From NCBI RefSeq assembly GCF_024323335.1, contig NC_066579.1:355701400-355765399 (forward strand): 64,000 nucleotides of DNA, given 5' to 3'. Source of the stretch: Lathyrus oleraceus. Its lineage: Eukaryota; Streptophyta; Magnoliopsida; Fabales; Fabaceae. The notes under the pieces are model-generated. The model was not told the origin of the DNA. It made no database searches and was given only the letters and a program-made list of their open reading frames with translations. How positions within the stretch are numbered: the first letter of the stretch is position 1; each line of letters opens with the position of its first letter. Below, one piece after another: positions 32,004-45,100 of this stretch. Both the position numbers and the translations under genes were made by a program.

Positions 32004-33200
32004 CTTATCCTTTTTTTATTTTCTCAATTCTCTTTGTCTTTTTTATTTATCATTTTTCTCATCATCCTCACACCAACCACTCTTCTTTGTCTATTGTGCT
32101 TATGATAATTACTCTTCAAATTTACTTTATTTCCATTAATAATATACTTTTCATTCAACTAATAAATTAATGGTTAAGTTTTCACGGTGAGTGTGAATGA
32201 AACCAGTACCCATAATTAACCACTTACGCTAGATGACATTGGTAATGTGGTAGTAAATTAGCGAAAGAGTTTTATGAGATAAGGGCATGCATGGTAGCAA
32301 CAAGTTACGAGGACTCTGAAGAATAAGATCTGAAGACTCTGAAGACCAGGTTCTGAGGAACTGTGTCAAGACTAAGAAGGCCGAGGTTCTGAAGATTCTC
32401 TCGACTAGTCTCTTGATCATTTTCAGCATGCTTCAACATCATTTATTCAGAAGCCTCAGAAGATTAAAAGATAAGATCAAAAGGTTTCGCGTCAGGAAAA
32501 TAGTACACAATACAAGATTACATTTCCCTCCATTACGCTAATTTTGTGGGCTAAGGACAATACTATTGTACCATTTTGCCTCCCAATATGCAAACTGTTT
32601 TATAAAGATACAACTACATTTTCGTTATTCCAATTCTACCATCCAACGGGTCTTTTAACTGCCTATACAAAGGAGACTTAGAAGATTGGAGAAGTGACTC
32701 ATTCTTTGCTAATTCACGTGAACATACAATACGCTATTGCTAAACTTGATATTATTTGTGTATAGTTTTTGTAAACACACATAGAGTTTTTGTTCATTAT
32801 TGTGTGAAAAATTCATTGTACTTAACTTGGGTTAATCTGCTTTCTTAGAAGCAATTTTTAAACACATTCTTGTAAATCTCATTTGTTTGAGTGTATTCCT
32901 TGAGTGACTAGGTTTTAGTTAGATAAACTAAAGAAGACAAAGGCGGATTGTCTTTGTGGTGTCTGTAATTAGTTTCAGTTATAGTGGATTAAGTCCTTGT
33001 TGAGAAGGAAAAATCACTTTGGCGGGTGGACTAGAGGTAGCTTTGTTAACAACGAACCAGGATAAAAATAATTGTGTTATTTTTCTTGTTCGTGTTATTG
33101 TTTGATTGTGTCGATTTTAAAAATAATTTCATTTTTAGAAATCAAATTCAAACCCCCATTTCTTGTGTTGCTTGTCACCTTCAAAATATCCATTAGTAAA
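32004..33200 (+). mobile_element. Copia-type (SIRE/Maximus-like) LTR fragment
   Basis: The right part (about 32880-33182) reads AACGAACCAGGATAAAAATA ... ATTCAAACCCCCATTTCTTG ... CACCTTCA, a phrasing typical of the 3' end of large legume SIRE/Maximus LTRs. No internal region follows, so it is a solo or truncated LTR. The left boundary is uncertain; 32004-32200 shows nothing identifiable. Confidence 0.45.
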
Positions 33201-33299
33201 CAAATATGGATACAGATTTGATGGTATACGTACACGTGGGTATCTATATTCGTTAATAATTATTAAAATTACTTCCATATTAATTTGTTGAATCTAAAA

Positions 33300-33300
33300 C

Positions 33301-33346
<46 letters not shown>
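33300..33346. repeat. (TTA)n microsatellite
   Basis: About 15 uninterrupted ATT/TTA units. Confidence 0.95.
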
Positions 33347-33348
<2 letters not shown>

Positions 33349-33496
33349 GTTAATATGAAATTATTATTATTTTGTTGAATCTAGTAGCATTTGATAAAAT
33401 AAGGAATAAAATAAATGTGATTTTTTTATATATTATTATTATGTGTTAAATATGAAACTATTTTTTATGTCTTTAAGAGGGGATAAATATTTTTAG

Positions 33497-33685
<189 letters not shown>

Positions 33686-34359
33686 CCCCTTATAAGGGCA
33701 GGGAGTTTCATAGGCCTTAGTAGGTTTATAACAATTGTGGATGGTTAGGACTTGCCCACGACGGCGAGAATTCATGTACAGTGATATTTTTACGGTTGTG
33801 TTAGGAAACCTGCTCACTCGAGGTGAGAGATTCTATAAATGAATGAAGTGCTTAGGTATAGGCTTCTAAGGGGTTATAGATGTGAGTTAAGCGTTATGCT
33901 TTAGGGGGTGTAATGATATGTATGACTTAAGATATGATCTTCTTTCTCATACATAGGAGCTGTATTTATATAGGTCACTAGGGCCTAGGATTATCTTGGG
34001 AAAAGTCATCGTCCACTCAGTCAAGGGTGGACCGTTGAATCCATATTTCCCATCTTGAGAAGACTTCTCTCTTCCCCAAAAATGTCTTATCTCACATTTC
34101 CCACTACCAGGCGATAGGAAAGTCTCAGGGCAAGAAAATGCCTCCCTTTGGGCGATATTCCAAGGTCACCTCTTTTGGGGCGGTTTAAAGGCATCACCCT
34201 TTAAAATTATAACATTATATAGTCCCTCAAGCACGATGCCTTTGATAGAAGACGAAGTGTTTTTATATCACAACTTTATGGAAGTATCCCGAGAACCTGC
34301 ATTTTCTCAAGTGGGGCCTAAGCATCCAGGGAAATCCGGGTTCTTTAGTCATAGTAATG

Positions 34360-37040
34360 TGTAATACAGCTGAAGAGACATTAAGGTCCTAATTAGAGAG
34401 TTTAGTTATCCTAGAGAGTCTAAGCCCTTCAGGAAAAATTATGTATAGTCCGACTCATGAGACTATAAGTCCCTCATACGAGGCATTCAACCTACTTAGG
34501 CGAGACTTCCATTGATCCCTCAAGTAAGACTTATGATAAAGTCTCTAGAGCTAGATATCCACCGTGTCTTTCAAGCGTGATTCTTGAGTCTGGTCCAACC
34601 TAGGGAGATAGTAAGTGTAACACCCTAGACTGCTTTCAGGATTACCGACTGATCCTACAAACCAACACAAGTCTTTTTAGTATGCTTTATCCTTACTCAC
34701 ACACTTTTTGGGAAACCTCCCAGAATGTCACCCATTCAAATACTACTCCAAGTGAAGCACACTTAACTATGGAGTTCTTATTTGTTATGCCACCGAAAAG
34801 AAGATGTATCTTGCTGGTATATATAATACCAATCACTCTTTATAAGTCTTCCTTAAACCATGCAGTCTGATCCCTGCACAACCTCACGATCCTTCTCATT
34901 TCGATGTGAACTCAGGAGACCACTCTCTGCCCTCGAGTGTTACATCCACTATCTTCCCTCTTCGGTCTAGGGTGTTACATGCACATAAGCTTTCACTTGG
35001 TTCGTCCCTGAGCCACATCGTACTAGGAGAGGTCTGACTCTGATACCATTATTTAACGCTCCAGACTGCTTTTAGGATTAATGACTGACTCCACAAACTA
35101 ACAAATGTCTTTTCAGTATGTTTTGTCCTTACTCACACGCTTTGCAAGAAACTTCCTAGAAGGTCACCCATCCAAGTACTACTCCAAGTAAATCACGTTA
35201 AACTATGGAGTTATTATTTGTTAGGTTATAGAAAAGAAAATGCATCTTGTTGGTATAGGTAGTACCCATCAATCCTTATAATCATTCATTCAACCATATA
35301 GTTCCATCTCTGCACAACCTCATGATCCCTCTCATTCTGATGTGAATTCAGGCGACCACTCTTTACCCTCTTCATCCTCGAGTATTACATCTACTTTTCG
35401 CCTTCTTCGGCCTCAGGTGCTATAGTAAGTCCCTCAGGTGAGAGTTTAGATAACCTGTATAATCTAAGCCCTTCACGCATAATTGTATATAGCATGGCCG
35501 AGGAGACTATTAGTCCCTCAAGGGAGGCGTTTGTCCTACTTGAGCGAAACTTCCATTAAGCCCTCATGCAAAACTTGTGATCAATTCTCTCAGGCTGGAT
35601 ATATGTTACGCCTCTCAAGCGCGATTCTTGAGTACTTGTACCACCCAAGGAGATACTAAATTCCTCAGGCAGAAGTATAGTTAGCCTGGGGAATCTAAGT
35701 CCCTCAGGCAGAATTTTATATAGCCCGACTGATGAGACTATAAGTACCTCAGGAAAGGCATTCATCATACTTGAGCGAGAATTCCATCGAGCCCTCAGGC
35801 AAGGCTTATGATCAAGTCTCTCAGGCTGGATATCTATCGCGCCTCTCAAGCGTGATTATTGAGTACTTGTCCCGCCTGAGGAGATATTAAGTCTCTCAGG
35901 CGAGAGCATAATTATCTTGGGGAATCTAAGCCCCTTGTCGAATAGTGTATAGCCCGACTAATGAGACTATAAGTCCCTCAGGCAAGGCGTTCGTCCTATT
36001 TGGGCGGGACTTCCATCGAGCCATATAGAAAGACTTGTGATCAAGTCTCTCAGACTGGATATTCGTCACCCCTATCAGGCGTGATTCTTGAGTCTGGTTC
36101 AGCCCGAGGAAATACTAAGTCCCTCAAGCGAGAGTTTAGTTAGCCTGGAAAATCTAATTCCTTTAGGAAAAATTATATATAGCTAGGTTGATGATTCTAT
36201 AAGTCCCTCAACCGAGGCGTTCGACCTACTTGGGTAGGACTTCCATCGAGCCCTTATGTAATACTTATGATCAAGTCTCTCAAGATGGATATATGTCATG
36301 TCTCTCAGGCGTGATTCTTAAGTCTGGTCTGGCCCCGAGAGTTACTAAGTCCCTCAAGTGAGAGTTTGGTTATCCTAGAGAATCTAATTCCTTCAGAAAA
36401 AATTCTTTATAGTCCGCCTAATGAGACTATAAGCCTCTCAGGAGAGGCTATTGTCCTACTTGAGAGGAAATTCAATCAAGCCCTCGGGAAAATCTTATGA
36501 TCAAGTCTCTCAGGTTTGATATTTGTCGTGCCTTTCAACGTGATTCTTGAGTTCTTTTTTCTGCTTGAGGAGATACTAAGTCCCTAAGTTGAGAGTATAG
36601 TTAGTCTGGGGAATCTAAGTCCCTTAGGAAGAATTATGTATAACATGGTTGATGAGACTTTAAGTCCCTTAAGCGAGGAGTTCATCCTACTTAGGTGGGA
36701 CTCCTATCAAGCCCTCTAGTCTATTGGGATGGATATTTGTCATGCCTCTCAGGCGTGATTCTTGAGCACATGTACGACTCGAGGAGATACTAAGTCCCTT
36801 ATGCGAGAGTATAATTAGCTTGGGGAATCTAAGTCCATCAGGAAGAAATGTGTATAGCTCGATTGATGATACTATAAGCCCCTTAGACGAGGCATTCTTC
36901 CTGCTTGAGTGGAGCTTCCATCGAGCCCTCAAGTAAGACTTGTGGTCAAGTCTCTCAGGCTGGATATCCGTCGCACCTCTCAGGCGTGATTTTTGAGTTC
37001 GGTCCCGCCCGAAGAGATACTAAGTCCCTCAGGCGATATA
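34360..37040 (-). repeat. 230-bp tandem array (about 9 copies, split by Cassandra)
   Basis: The marker GATTCTTGAG and its variants occur at 34579, 35623, 35854, 36083, 36313, 36542, 36757 and 36988. Spacing is 229-231 bp, except one unit of 215. The first interval is 230 once the 814 bp of Cassandra plus one target duplication is removed. Each unit contains several AAGTCCCTCAGGC sub-motifs. Copies differ by many point changes, so the array is old. Confidence 0.9.
34616..35424 (-). mobile_element. Cassandra TRIM retrotransposon, complete
   Basis: Two LTRs (3' LTR 34616-34978; 5' LTR about 35052-35424) flank a tiny internal region that carries TGGTATCAGAGT (minus strand), a tRNA-Met-type primer-binding site, right after the 5' LTR. 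Both LTRs contain the reverse of a 5S-rRNA-like segment (GGTCACCCATCCAAGTACTA at about 35162, and CTATGGAGTT), the hallmark of Cassandra. A perfect duplication GTAAG flanks it (34611-34615 and 35425-35429). It codes for nothing. The 5S-like part can act as a Pol III promoter in the family. Confidence 0.9.
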
Positions 37041-37069
37041 TCGAACAACTTATTTGTATTTCCCTGTAG

Positions 37070-37380
37070 GGCGACAAAGATATTCGTCATGAAGTCCAAC
37101 TTAAGAAATGTTTCCTCAAGTGGCAGAAAGGATCTTCATCATGAAGTTAATCATGTAAAATATTACCTTAAGAGGCTTAAATGATCTTAAGCATGTAGTC
37201 CAACATATAAATTATTACTTTGAAGGGTGGAAATGATCTTCACTGTGAAGTACAACATATAAAATATTACCACGAGGGGCATAAAGCATCTTCACCATGA
37301 AATCCATCATATAAAATATTGACACAAGGGGGGAAAGGGTCTTCGCCGTGAAGTCTAACATAAGAAATGTCAGAAGAAAC
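37070..37380 (-). repeat. 52-bp tandem array (about 6 copies)
   Basis: GATCTT-type marks at 37131, 37183, 37235, 37287 and 37338 are spaced 51-52 bp, with one earlier degenerate unit near 37078. Units share CATGAAGTCCAACATATAAA-like text. It lies between the 230-bp array and the integrase remnant. Confidence 0.85.
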
Positions 37381-37479
37381 ATCCCTAGGAGAAATACATC
37401 GCCCAAGAATCATTTACAGGTATATAAACGTTATGTTTATTAGAGAATTACAAATAATTTAACTCTAATAGTATTTATG

Positions 37480-38640
37480 ATGAAGAGCATTCCAGGTTTT
37501 GGGTAATAGTGGTCCTTCCCAATTAGGTTGTAGTTTTCCCTACTGTGCGCGTAGAACCACATCTTTCAAGACCAAGTCACCCTCTTTTATTTCTCTTGGC
37601 TTGATTTTAGAGTTATACCTTCTGGTGTGTCGATCTCCATATGTAGCATGGGGTCTGCTTCGTAGACCATGGAAAATGAGGTTTCCTTGGTTTCAGAATG
37701 TTGAGTGGTGTGATATGACTATAATATCTCAAGGAGTAGTTCCCCCTCCCCCCAAGCCCTTGGCATCGTCAAGCTTATTTTTGAGTCCCTTTAGAATTAC
37801 TTTGTTGGTTGGCTCAACTTTACAGTTCGCTTGAGGGTGTACAACGCACAAATTTTTTGTTTGTACTCCCTAGTTTTGCAGAAGTCAGTGACCATAGTAC
37901 TGAAAACTGGGTCCTATTGTCGAAGAAAATGGCTCCAGGAAGCCCATATCTACACATAATCTTCTTTCAATAAAAATGGTGCACTCTCTCTGCTGTGATT
38001 TTATCGATAATCTCTACTTCTATCTATTTGGTAAAGTAATCGACTCCCACTATCAGGAATTTTAGTTAGCTCGAAGCCAAAGGGAACATGCCTAGAATGT
38101 ACACACCTCTTTGATAGAAATGCAAAGGCTAAGTCATCAACTGGAGAAGTTCTGTTGGGGTGTGATGAAGGTCAGCATGTCTTTGACATTGATCGCGCAT
38201 TTTGACAAAGGTGATTCTATCTTTCATTAGGGTATGCCAATTATACCCCACCCTTAATTGTTTGTGTGAAAGGGCTTTTCCATAAATGTGGCCATTGTAG
38301 GCGCCCTTGCGTACCTCCACAAGAACCAAGGAGGTTTCATGCTCACCCAAACATCATAGCATGGGAGAAACCCTCCATATTTTGTACAGTTTCCCAGAGA
38401 GCATGGTGTACTTGGCAGGCTGTTTCCTGATCCTCCTTGCTTCTCTATCGTCTAGTGGAAGTTTGTCGGTTTATAGATAAGGCAGTATGGGAGACATCCA
38501 TCTAGATTATGGGATAACTTCTAATGAGTACACACTGTCTACCTCAATGTTAGGGAAGGCGAGGGTATCATGGATAACTGTTATGTTGAACCCTGTTGTC
38601 TTCAACGTGGCTAGCTTGGACAAAAGGTTTTCTCTGAATT
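37480..38640 (-). pseudogene. Ty3/gypsy integrase remnant
   Basis: Minus-strand pieces in order: linker LPLDDREARRIRKQPAKYTM and SGKLYKI (near 38420-38460); H2C2-type zinc region HIYGKALSHKQLRVGYNWHT with DQCQRHADLHHTPTELL (38129-38350); core VDYFTKWVEVETL, IICRYGLPGAIVSDNGTQFS and VVHPQANCKVE (about 37840-38070); ETPFSMVYEADPMLHMEIDT (about 37630-37700); and C-terminal GDLVLKDVVLRAQ...GKLQPNWEGP (about 37500-37590). Frames shift and stops occur. The NGTQF and VSDNG core makes the identity firm; the lineage looks like Tat/Athila-related. Confidence 0.8.
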
Positions 38641-38649
38641 TTTGTTCGT

Positions 38650-39057
38650 TAGAGATATGCTATAACACCCTATTCCCCGACATGACATTTAATAAAATAG
38701 TTCAAATAAAATTCAAATATTAGAGTGTCACGCATGCTTCACCATAGCATAAAAACCTCAAACCTTAAATACCAAATAGTCATGTAAAAGTAAGCATCGA
38801 AAAATAAAAGAGTTCGACATAAAGTCTTAACAAAAAACTCCACCAAAAAAGACATAAAAAATAATGGAAGACATCCCATCCCTAGTGCTACATATCAGAG
38901 CATCTCCTCTAAGACCCAATGATAAAAGTTAAATGGGCAATGATTCCATCCTATAACTCAACAGCTACTCTTGTACCTAACTTTCTGTACTATAAATGAG
39001 TGCAGATTCCACAACGGCAAACAGGGGGTGAGAATACATCTTACAAGTGTTAATAAC
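38650..39057. other. Possible truncated LTR of another retroelement
   Basis: It begins TATAACACCCTATTCC, which resembles an LTR start, and has no coding content. It stops at the LTR end at 39058. The 5 bp before that LTR are ATAAC. Confidence 0.3.
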
Positions 39058-39245
39058 TGTCGCATCCGCGAAAAACAACCGGCGGGCTAAAACAAAACAA
39101 CACAGAGCCGCCACCGTGCGTTATTTATCCCAAAAGAGGGAAAGGAAACGCTCGAAGTAAACCTGGGAAAAGCATGGTCTCGCGACCAAAGAGAATGGGA
39201 TCGGGAGTCGGTTACGCAAGGGGAAGGTATTAGCACCCCTCACGT

Positions 39246-39679
39246 CCGTCGTACTCGACGGGATCCACGCTCTAAAAGAAAGAAAAGGTTGCTAAACAAA
39301 CATCACACATACACACCGAAGACAACACAGGTGGGGGAAAAGAGGAGAGGGCTCGCTAGGACATCGCATCCTATGCCTACGTATCTCGTCTGGAACGAGA
39401 ATCAGAGCTGCCGTAGTTCGGCTCACGCACGCCAAACAGGACACACACGAACACGGGCAAACTTGGAACCCGAACGCCAATCGCTGGACTTACATCGGCT
39501 TCCGAACCAAACAAACACACTCAGGATACTGACAGCCAATCGCTGGGCTTACATCCATATCCTGACACACAAGAGGGTTAACAAGTAAACACACACAAAA
39601 AGAAAAAAAGTGCCCGGAGAGACCTCGCACGGTCTCCTGCCTACGTACCTCATCTGGTATGAGGATCAGGGCGACGTAG
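39246..39679 (-). other. LTR inverted-repeat module (truncated LTR)
   Basis: Stem CCGTCG-TACT-CGACGG 39246-39261; outer CTACG 39377-39381/CGTAG 39412-39416 with inner TCTCGT 39384-39389/ACGAGA 39395-39400; outer CTACG 39641-39645/CGTAG 39675-39679 with inner CCTCAT 39648-39653/ATGAGG 39659-39664. Relative to TCTCAT/ATGAGA, one inner stem has A-T to G-C and the other T-A to C-G changes, on both arms in each case. Confidence 0.8.
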
Positions 39680-41435
39680 TTCCCCTGAACGGGAAAGAAA
39701 TTCTAACCAGATACAAAGGGAGACACACTACTAGGGAGCTGTACTCGAGCCTAGATGTTATCATGCATCATTGCCCTATGTTATGGTTTCTATCCTAACT
39801 TGCACAGGCAGCAAGCTAATCCTAACCAGGAAAAAGCAAAGCATGCAAGCATAAACAAAGCAAATCAAACATTCACAGTTAGCACACAATATATACAGAC
39901 AGATGTGGGCTCAATCAAGGGTTAAGTTACAAAAGCAACACAACTGTGTCAGGTGATGTTAGCTCTTAACCCTGACATTGAGAGTCAGGGTGAAGCCAGA
40001 TGAAAGGTGAGTGAGGGGTGTGCCTCACAGCTCTTATCCCTGGCCAGGGAGAGCTTCAGACAAAGGAAGTGTGGGTCCAGAAAGTGGGAACCCTTCTACA
40101 CTCATGACTCTGACTCAACTGTACAACTGTACATGGATCTTGGGTTAATATCCCAATGCATCAACACAGTGGTGTGAGCAGAGGGACGACTCAACAAGAA
40201 TAGCAGGGGATGGATTGCACATCCCTTGGGTTCTTCCAATTGCCTTAATCAAGGTCTTTTCCTGCTTGGGGACAAAGTTAAACAATCACAAACATTGCCT
40301 CTTAAGGAGGACTTCAGACAGGTGCCTGGCCAAGTAACAGGCCAGGTCTTCCAGACTACATGGAGACAAGAGAGTCTACCTCAATTGGTTTATACAACCA
40401 AGCAGCAGCACAAAGCAAGTTCAAAGATGAACTGTTAGCGACTAAAGTACCTGAAATCAATCTAATTCAGTCAGTATACCAATCACAGAGTCAAAACAGA
40501 CAGTATAAAAACCAACAGACAATGTGCAATCAAACAATGCAATGTGCAAAGCACAATCAACTCAAGTGAGCCAAGCACAAGCTCAAAGCAAGTGAGCCAA
40601 GCATCCTACAAAACACACAAGTTAGTTCACAACAATTAACCAAATTCAATCAACTTGAATTAACATCCTCCTTAAAGCATTTGCATCTTATCCTGAAAAG
40701 CCAAACTCAAATATGAGAAACTAGACCACTAGGACAAGCCTAGGGTCACAAGGAGATGAAAAATCCAAAACAGCAAGTGAAAATTATCCAAAATCACAAT
40801 CAAACAATTTAGAAACAAAACCAATTGGTCCCATGCTCATATCATTCACCATTATCATTTCATGAACAAAATAACACAAAACATGCAATTTGCAACCTCA
40901 AAGGACCAAACAGAATGATCTCACTAAAATCAATATCAAAACCTTTCAATAAATTCCACAAAAATTCAAGTCTAAACAGAACACATATCATGTCAAGCAA
41001 ACCAAATTTCAGCTCATTTAGATCAATGGAAGTAGGGAAATTAAAATCATAAAGTCCAGACAAGTTCAAGCAAGCCAACACAAGGCATCAAAACAAGCAT
41101 CAACTTCCATCAATCATAAAACAGTGACAAAACATGATAAATGAATGGGATCAAAGCCAAGATGACCTATAATGTGTCTAGAATTCACATGTCAAATTTC
41201 ACATCCATCTAATTAATGACCAGAATTTCACAAGGCAAATACAAACATGTGTCACAAAAAGATCAACAAATGACCAAACAGGGGAGAAAAATTCCAATCA
41301 AATAGGAAATGCCATCAATAAATCCAGAAAAATTCACATGTAATCTCAACATCCATATGTTCAATCATGAAAAAATTCAACTCAATCCAATGTCCCTAAG
41401 CACATCAAATAAAATCATGAAATTGCACTAAGCAT

Positions 41436-41458
41436 GGTGTGACACAAATTGTCACACC
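41436..41458 (-). other. Inverted repeat GGTGTGACA-N5-TGTCACACC
   Basis: A perfect 9-bp stem, 5-bp spacer CAAAT, identical to the copy at 29610 although the two LTRs belong to different families. Confidence 0.75.
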
Positions 41459-42702
41459 TCTAATCAAAAAATCATATCTCATCAACCAGGGATCCAAAAA
41501 TTGCAAGCCACCTATCAAAATCACCAGCAAAGAGTCTAGAACATGCACAAAAAATTTCAAGTATTTCTATGGAAGCATCAAGATTTCACAAGCAAAATGG
41601 CATGGTATACACAAATTGGACACATTCAAACAATCCCTAGGCATTTTATTTTTCCACACGTGCACAAAAATATTAAAAATCACCATAAAAAACTACACAT
41701 CACAAGGAGAATGGTGAAAAAAGTCTCATCAAATTTGGACAAGAAATGAAGAACTTATGAATTTTTGAACATGCAAGATCAAAATGAAATGAAATTGGAA
41801 AAAAGAAATGAAATAATGTGAAATTAATATTGAAAATGGAAAAATTGTAATTCTGCACAGCGAAGCCAAAACGCAGCGTTCTCATTAATACGCTGGCGTC
41901 CTGTGATTGGCCTATTGCTAGCGGGAAACACGAATTTCAAACGAGGCCAGGCAAGCGCGGATCAAACACATCTCCAATCGTGTTCTTCATCAAAAACAAC
42001 AACAACAATTCCAGAAAATTGACATGAACAAAAGTTCACCAAACTAGACAAATCATATATCAATGGAACCGTCTAATCACGTACATCATGGATATGGCAA
42101 GCATTTGACCTAACTCTCAACATATCAACCAGATCGAGCAAAAGAACATTGGCACATCAAACTTAAATCCAAGATTTCTCACTAGATACTCAACCAAATT
42201 CAAAACCACAAGTTGCATGCTACTCTACGTTGAAAGATCTATCAAAGCCATGTCATGATTTGAGCAATTAAGGAGATCGAAAATTTACCTTGTGATGATG
42301 GCAGATGTTGAATCGTGCTCTTCAAGGTCCAAAATGTGAAAACAGATGAAGCTCAATGATGTGGAAGTTGATTGGAATACGTGCCTCAGCTCAATTGTGC
42401 TCCAGATCGAAAAATCAACAAAATGCCATGGATGAGGGAGATTTCAACAGTCACGATTCTGCAATGCTATGGCCTTGATCTTGTGAAACAGTCCTTCACC
42501 AACACTTGTAGAGGATAGTGTCGCATTACGCGAAAAACCGGCGGGAAACGAAGAACAACAGAGCCGCCACCGTGCGTTATTTATCCCAAAAGAGGGAAAG
42601 GAAACGCTCAGAGTAAACCTGGAAAAGACATGGTCTCGCGACCAAAGAGAATGGGATCGGGAGTCGGTTATGCGAAGGGAAGGTATTAGCACCCCTACGC
42701 AT

Positions 42703-43300
42703 CCGTCGTACTCGACGGGATCCACGCACAATAGGAAGGGAAATAGTTGCTAAAACACTGCTCAAATAAACATCTATACAGGCTGAAAGAGACACAGGAT
42801 TACAGACAAGACTGAACTCGGCAGGATATCGCATCCTGGGCCTACTTAGTCTATCAGGCATAGACATCAGAGTCAAAGTAGTTCAGACCGGGGAAACAAC
42901 ACATGCTCGCTAGGATGTCGCATCCTATGCATACGTATCTCCTTTGGACGAAGGAGAATCAGAGCATTCGTAGCTCGGCTAACACGCACACAAACAAACA
43001 CAGGCAAAGGCAATCATGGAGCCTGAACGCCAATCACTGGGCTTACATCAGCATCCGAACCAAACAAACTCACACTAGAACCCGAACGCCACTCGATGGA
43101 CTTACATCAGCTTCCAAGCACACAACAAGACACAGGAAGAAGAAGGGTCTCGATTGCAACTAGGGCAAGAGAAAGGGGAGGTCTCAATCGCAACGAGGGC
43201 GAGAGAAAAGCATTAGTGTTAGTTGTTAGTCAAACTCGACAAGACATCGCATCTCGTGCCTACGTATCTCATCTAGACATGAGAATCAGAGTTGCCGTAG
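42703..43300 (-). other. LTR inverted-repeat module (element 3, 3' LTR)
   Basis: Three nested stems with three unrelated inner stems, each fully paired: GTCTAT 42849-42854/ATAGAC 42860-42865, TCTCCTT 42938-42944/AAGGAGA 42951-42957, and TCTCAT 43267-43272/ATGAGA 43279-43284. CCGTCG-TACT-CGACGG lies at 42703-42718. Confidence 0.8.
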
Positions 43301-45100
43301 TTCGGCTAAACTATTCCTGTTGGTTTGTGTTTTTTAGGTGGACAACGTCACTACGCAATCTACCGGATGCTCGACCTTTGGAGACTTACTCACCTGTAGT
43401 AGAAGGAGTTGACGTATCCTTAAGAGAGGATAATGTTTGTTTGTGTTTTAGGAAAGCTCAAGCAAGAAAGGAAGTCCTATACGAAGGAACCGTGCTACCT
43501 TAATTGACATGCAAACGAGACTACGCGGAGTCTAGCAAACCTAGGGGATACAATCACATCACACAAACACATACAGCATGAAATAAACACACCAACAAGG
43601 GGCTCAAACATCAAGGCTAGGCTTTAGTCGAGGGGTCATATCAACCTCAACAAACAAGCCTCTGTATCGGGGTAAGGTTAGCTCTTAACCTTGCCATTGA
43701 GGGGCTAAGGTGAAGCTGATGAAAGGTGAGTGAAGATGAGACTTCACAGCTCTTATCCCTGGTCAGGGAGAGCTTCAGACAAAGGAGCGTGGGTTCAGAA
43801 AGATGGAACCCTTCTACGCTCAAGACTCTGACTCGATTGTACACTGTACAAGATCTCGGGTTTGTGTCCCAATGCATCAACACAGTGGTGTGAGCAGAGG
43901 GACGACTCAACAGAATAATGGGAGATAGATTGCATATCTCTTTGATCCACCAATTGCCTCATTGAGGTCTTTACCTGCTTGGCACAAAAGTAAACAATCA
44001 CAGACATCGCCTCTTAAGGAGGACTTCAGACAGTTGCCTGGCTAAATAACAAGCCAGGTCTTCCAGACTACATGGAGTAAGGAAATCATACCTCAGTGCA
44101 AATTGCTTAGCAAGCAAAGCAAATCAATATTAGCAACTAATGTACCTGAAATCAATCAAATATCATCAGTATACTAATCACACAACTACACAGCAAATGG
44201 TTTACAATTAACTATAAACAGACAACACAATCCAATGCACCAAAGTGCAAGCAACTCAAAAGCCAAACATCCTACAAAACAAAACAAGTTAGTGTACAAT
44301 GTCAAATGACATCTCAATCAAAAGTGAATCCACCTCCTTAAGGTATTTTGCCCCTTAACCTGAAAATCACATTCAAATATGAGATACAAGACCACTAGGA
44401 CAAGCCTAGGGTCAAAAAGAAGAAAAAAAGTTAAAACAGCAAGTGAAACATGATCAAAACCAAGATTAATCAAATACAAAGAGAATCCAATTGGTCTCAT
44501 GTCTAAACCATACACCAAATTAATTTCATGCACAAATTTGATCAAGCTAGGCAAATGTGAATCATATATGAGCAAACAGAATGATCTCACTCAAACAAAT
44601 AGCTAAACAGCTCAATAAATTCCACAAAAATTCCAGCCTAAACAGGACACATCCAATGATCTACATATCAATTTTCATCCCATTTGGACAACAGGAAGTA
44701 GGTCAATGAAAATCATAAAGTCAGCAGCAATCCAAACAAGTCAACACATGGTAGCAAAATGAGCATCAACTTCAATCAAATGCCAAACAGTGAAAACAAT
44801 TAAGAAATTAATGGGACCAAAGCCAAACTACACCTAAACATGTTATGAATCACTCCATCAAATTTCACATTCATATGATATGGTATGAGCATTCAACAAC
44901 ACATGTAAAGTTTGTTACACAAGAAATAACCCAAAGATGCTAAACAGCAATCAAAAATCCAAATCAATTAGAAAATGGACCAATTAAATCCACAAAAAAT
45001 CATGTTGATAGTTAACATACATATTGTATCTCAGGTAAAAAATCAGAGCCATAGGCCTAATGGAAGCATGGTAAATTAATTCATGAACTCAGCATAGCAT

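Larger units (their letters stand above)
39058..42518 (-). repeat. Truncated LTR, 4.8-kb Ogre family
   Basis: The LTR 3' end (minus TGCGACA) lies at 39058. The sequence follows the 4.8-kb family for 3.46 kb and is then interrupted at 42519 by the LTR end of element 3. The remainder is expected beyond 64000. Modules: AGTA-loop stem 39246-39261; nested stems 39377-39416 (inner TCTCGT/ACGAGA) and 39641-39679 (inner CCTCAT/ATGAGG); two GTAAG-type repeats at 39470-39570; inverted repeat 41436-41458. The last 5 bp, GATAG (42514-42518), should be the target duplication of element 3. Confidence 0.85.

Noticed and set aside
35150..35230. 5S rRNA gene
   Set aside because: The 5S-like text is partial, present twice and lies in Cassandra LTRs; not a functional 5S locus.
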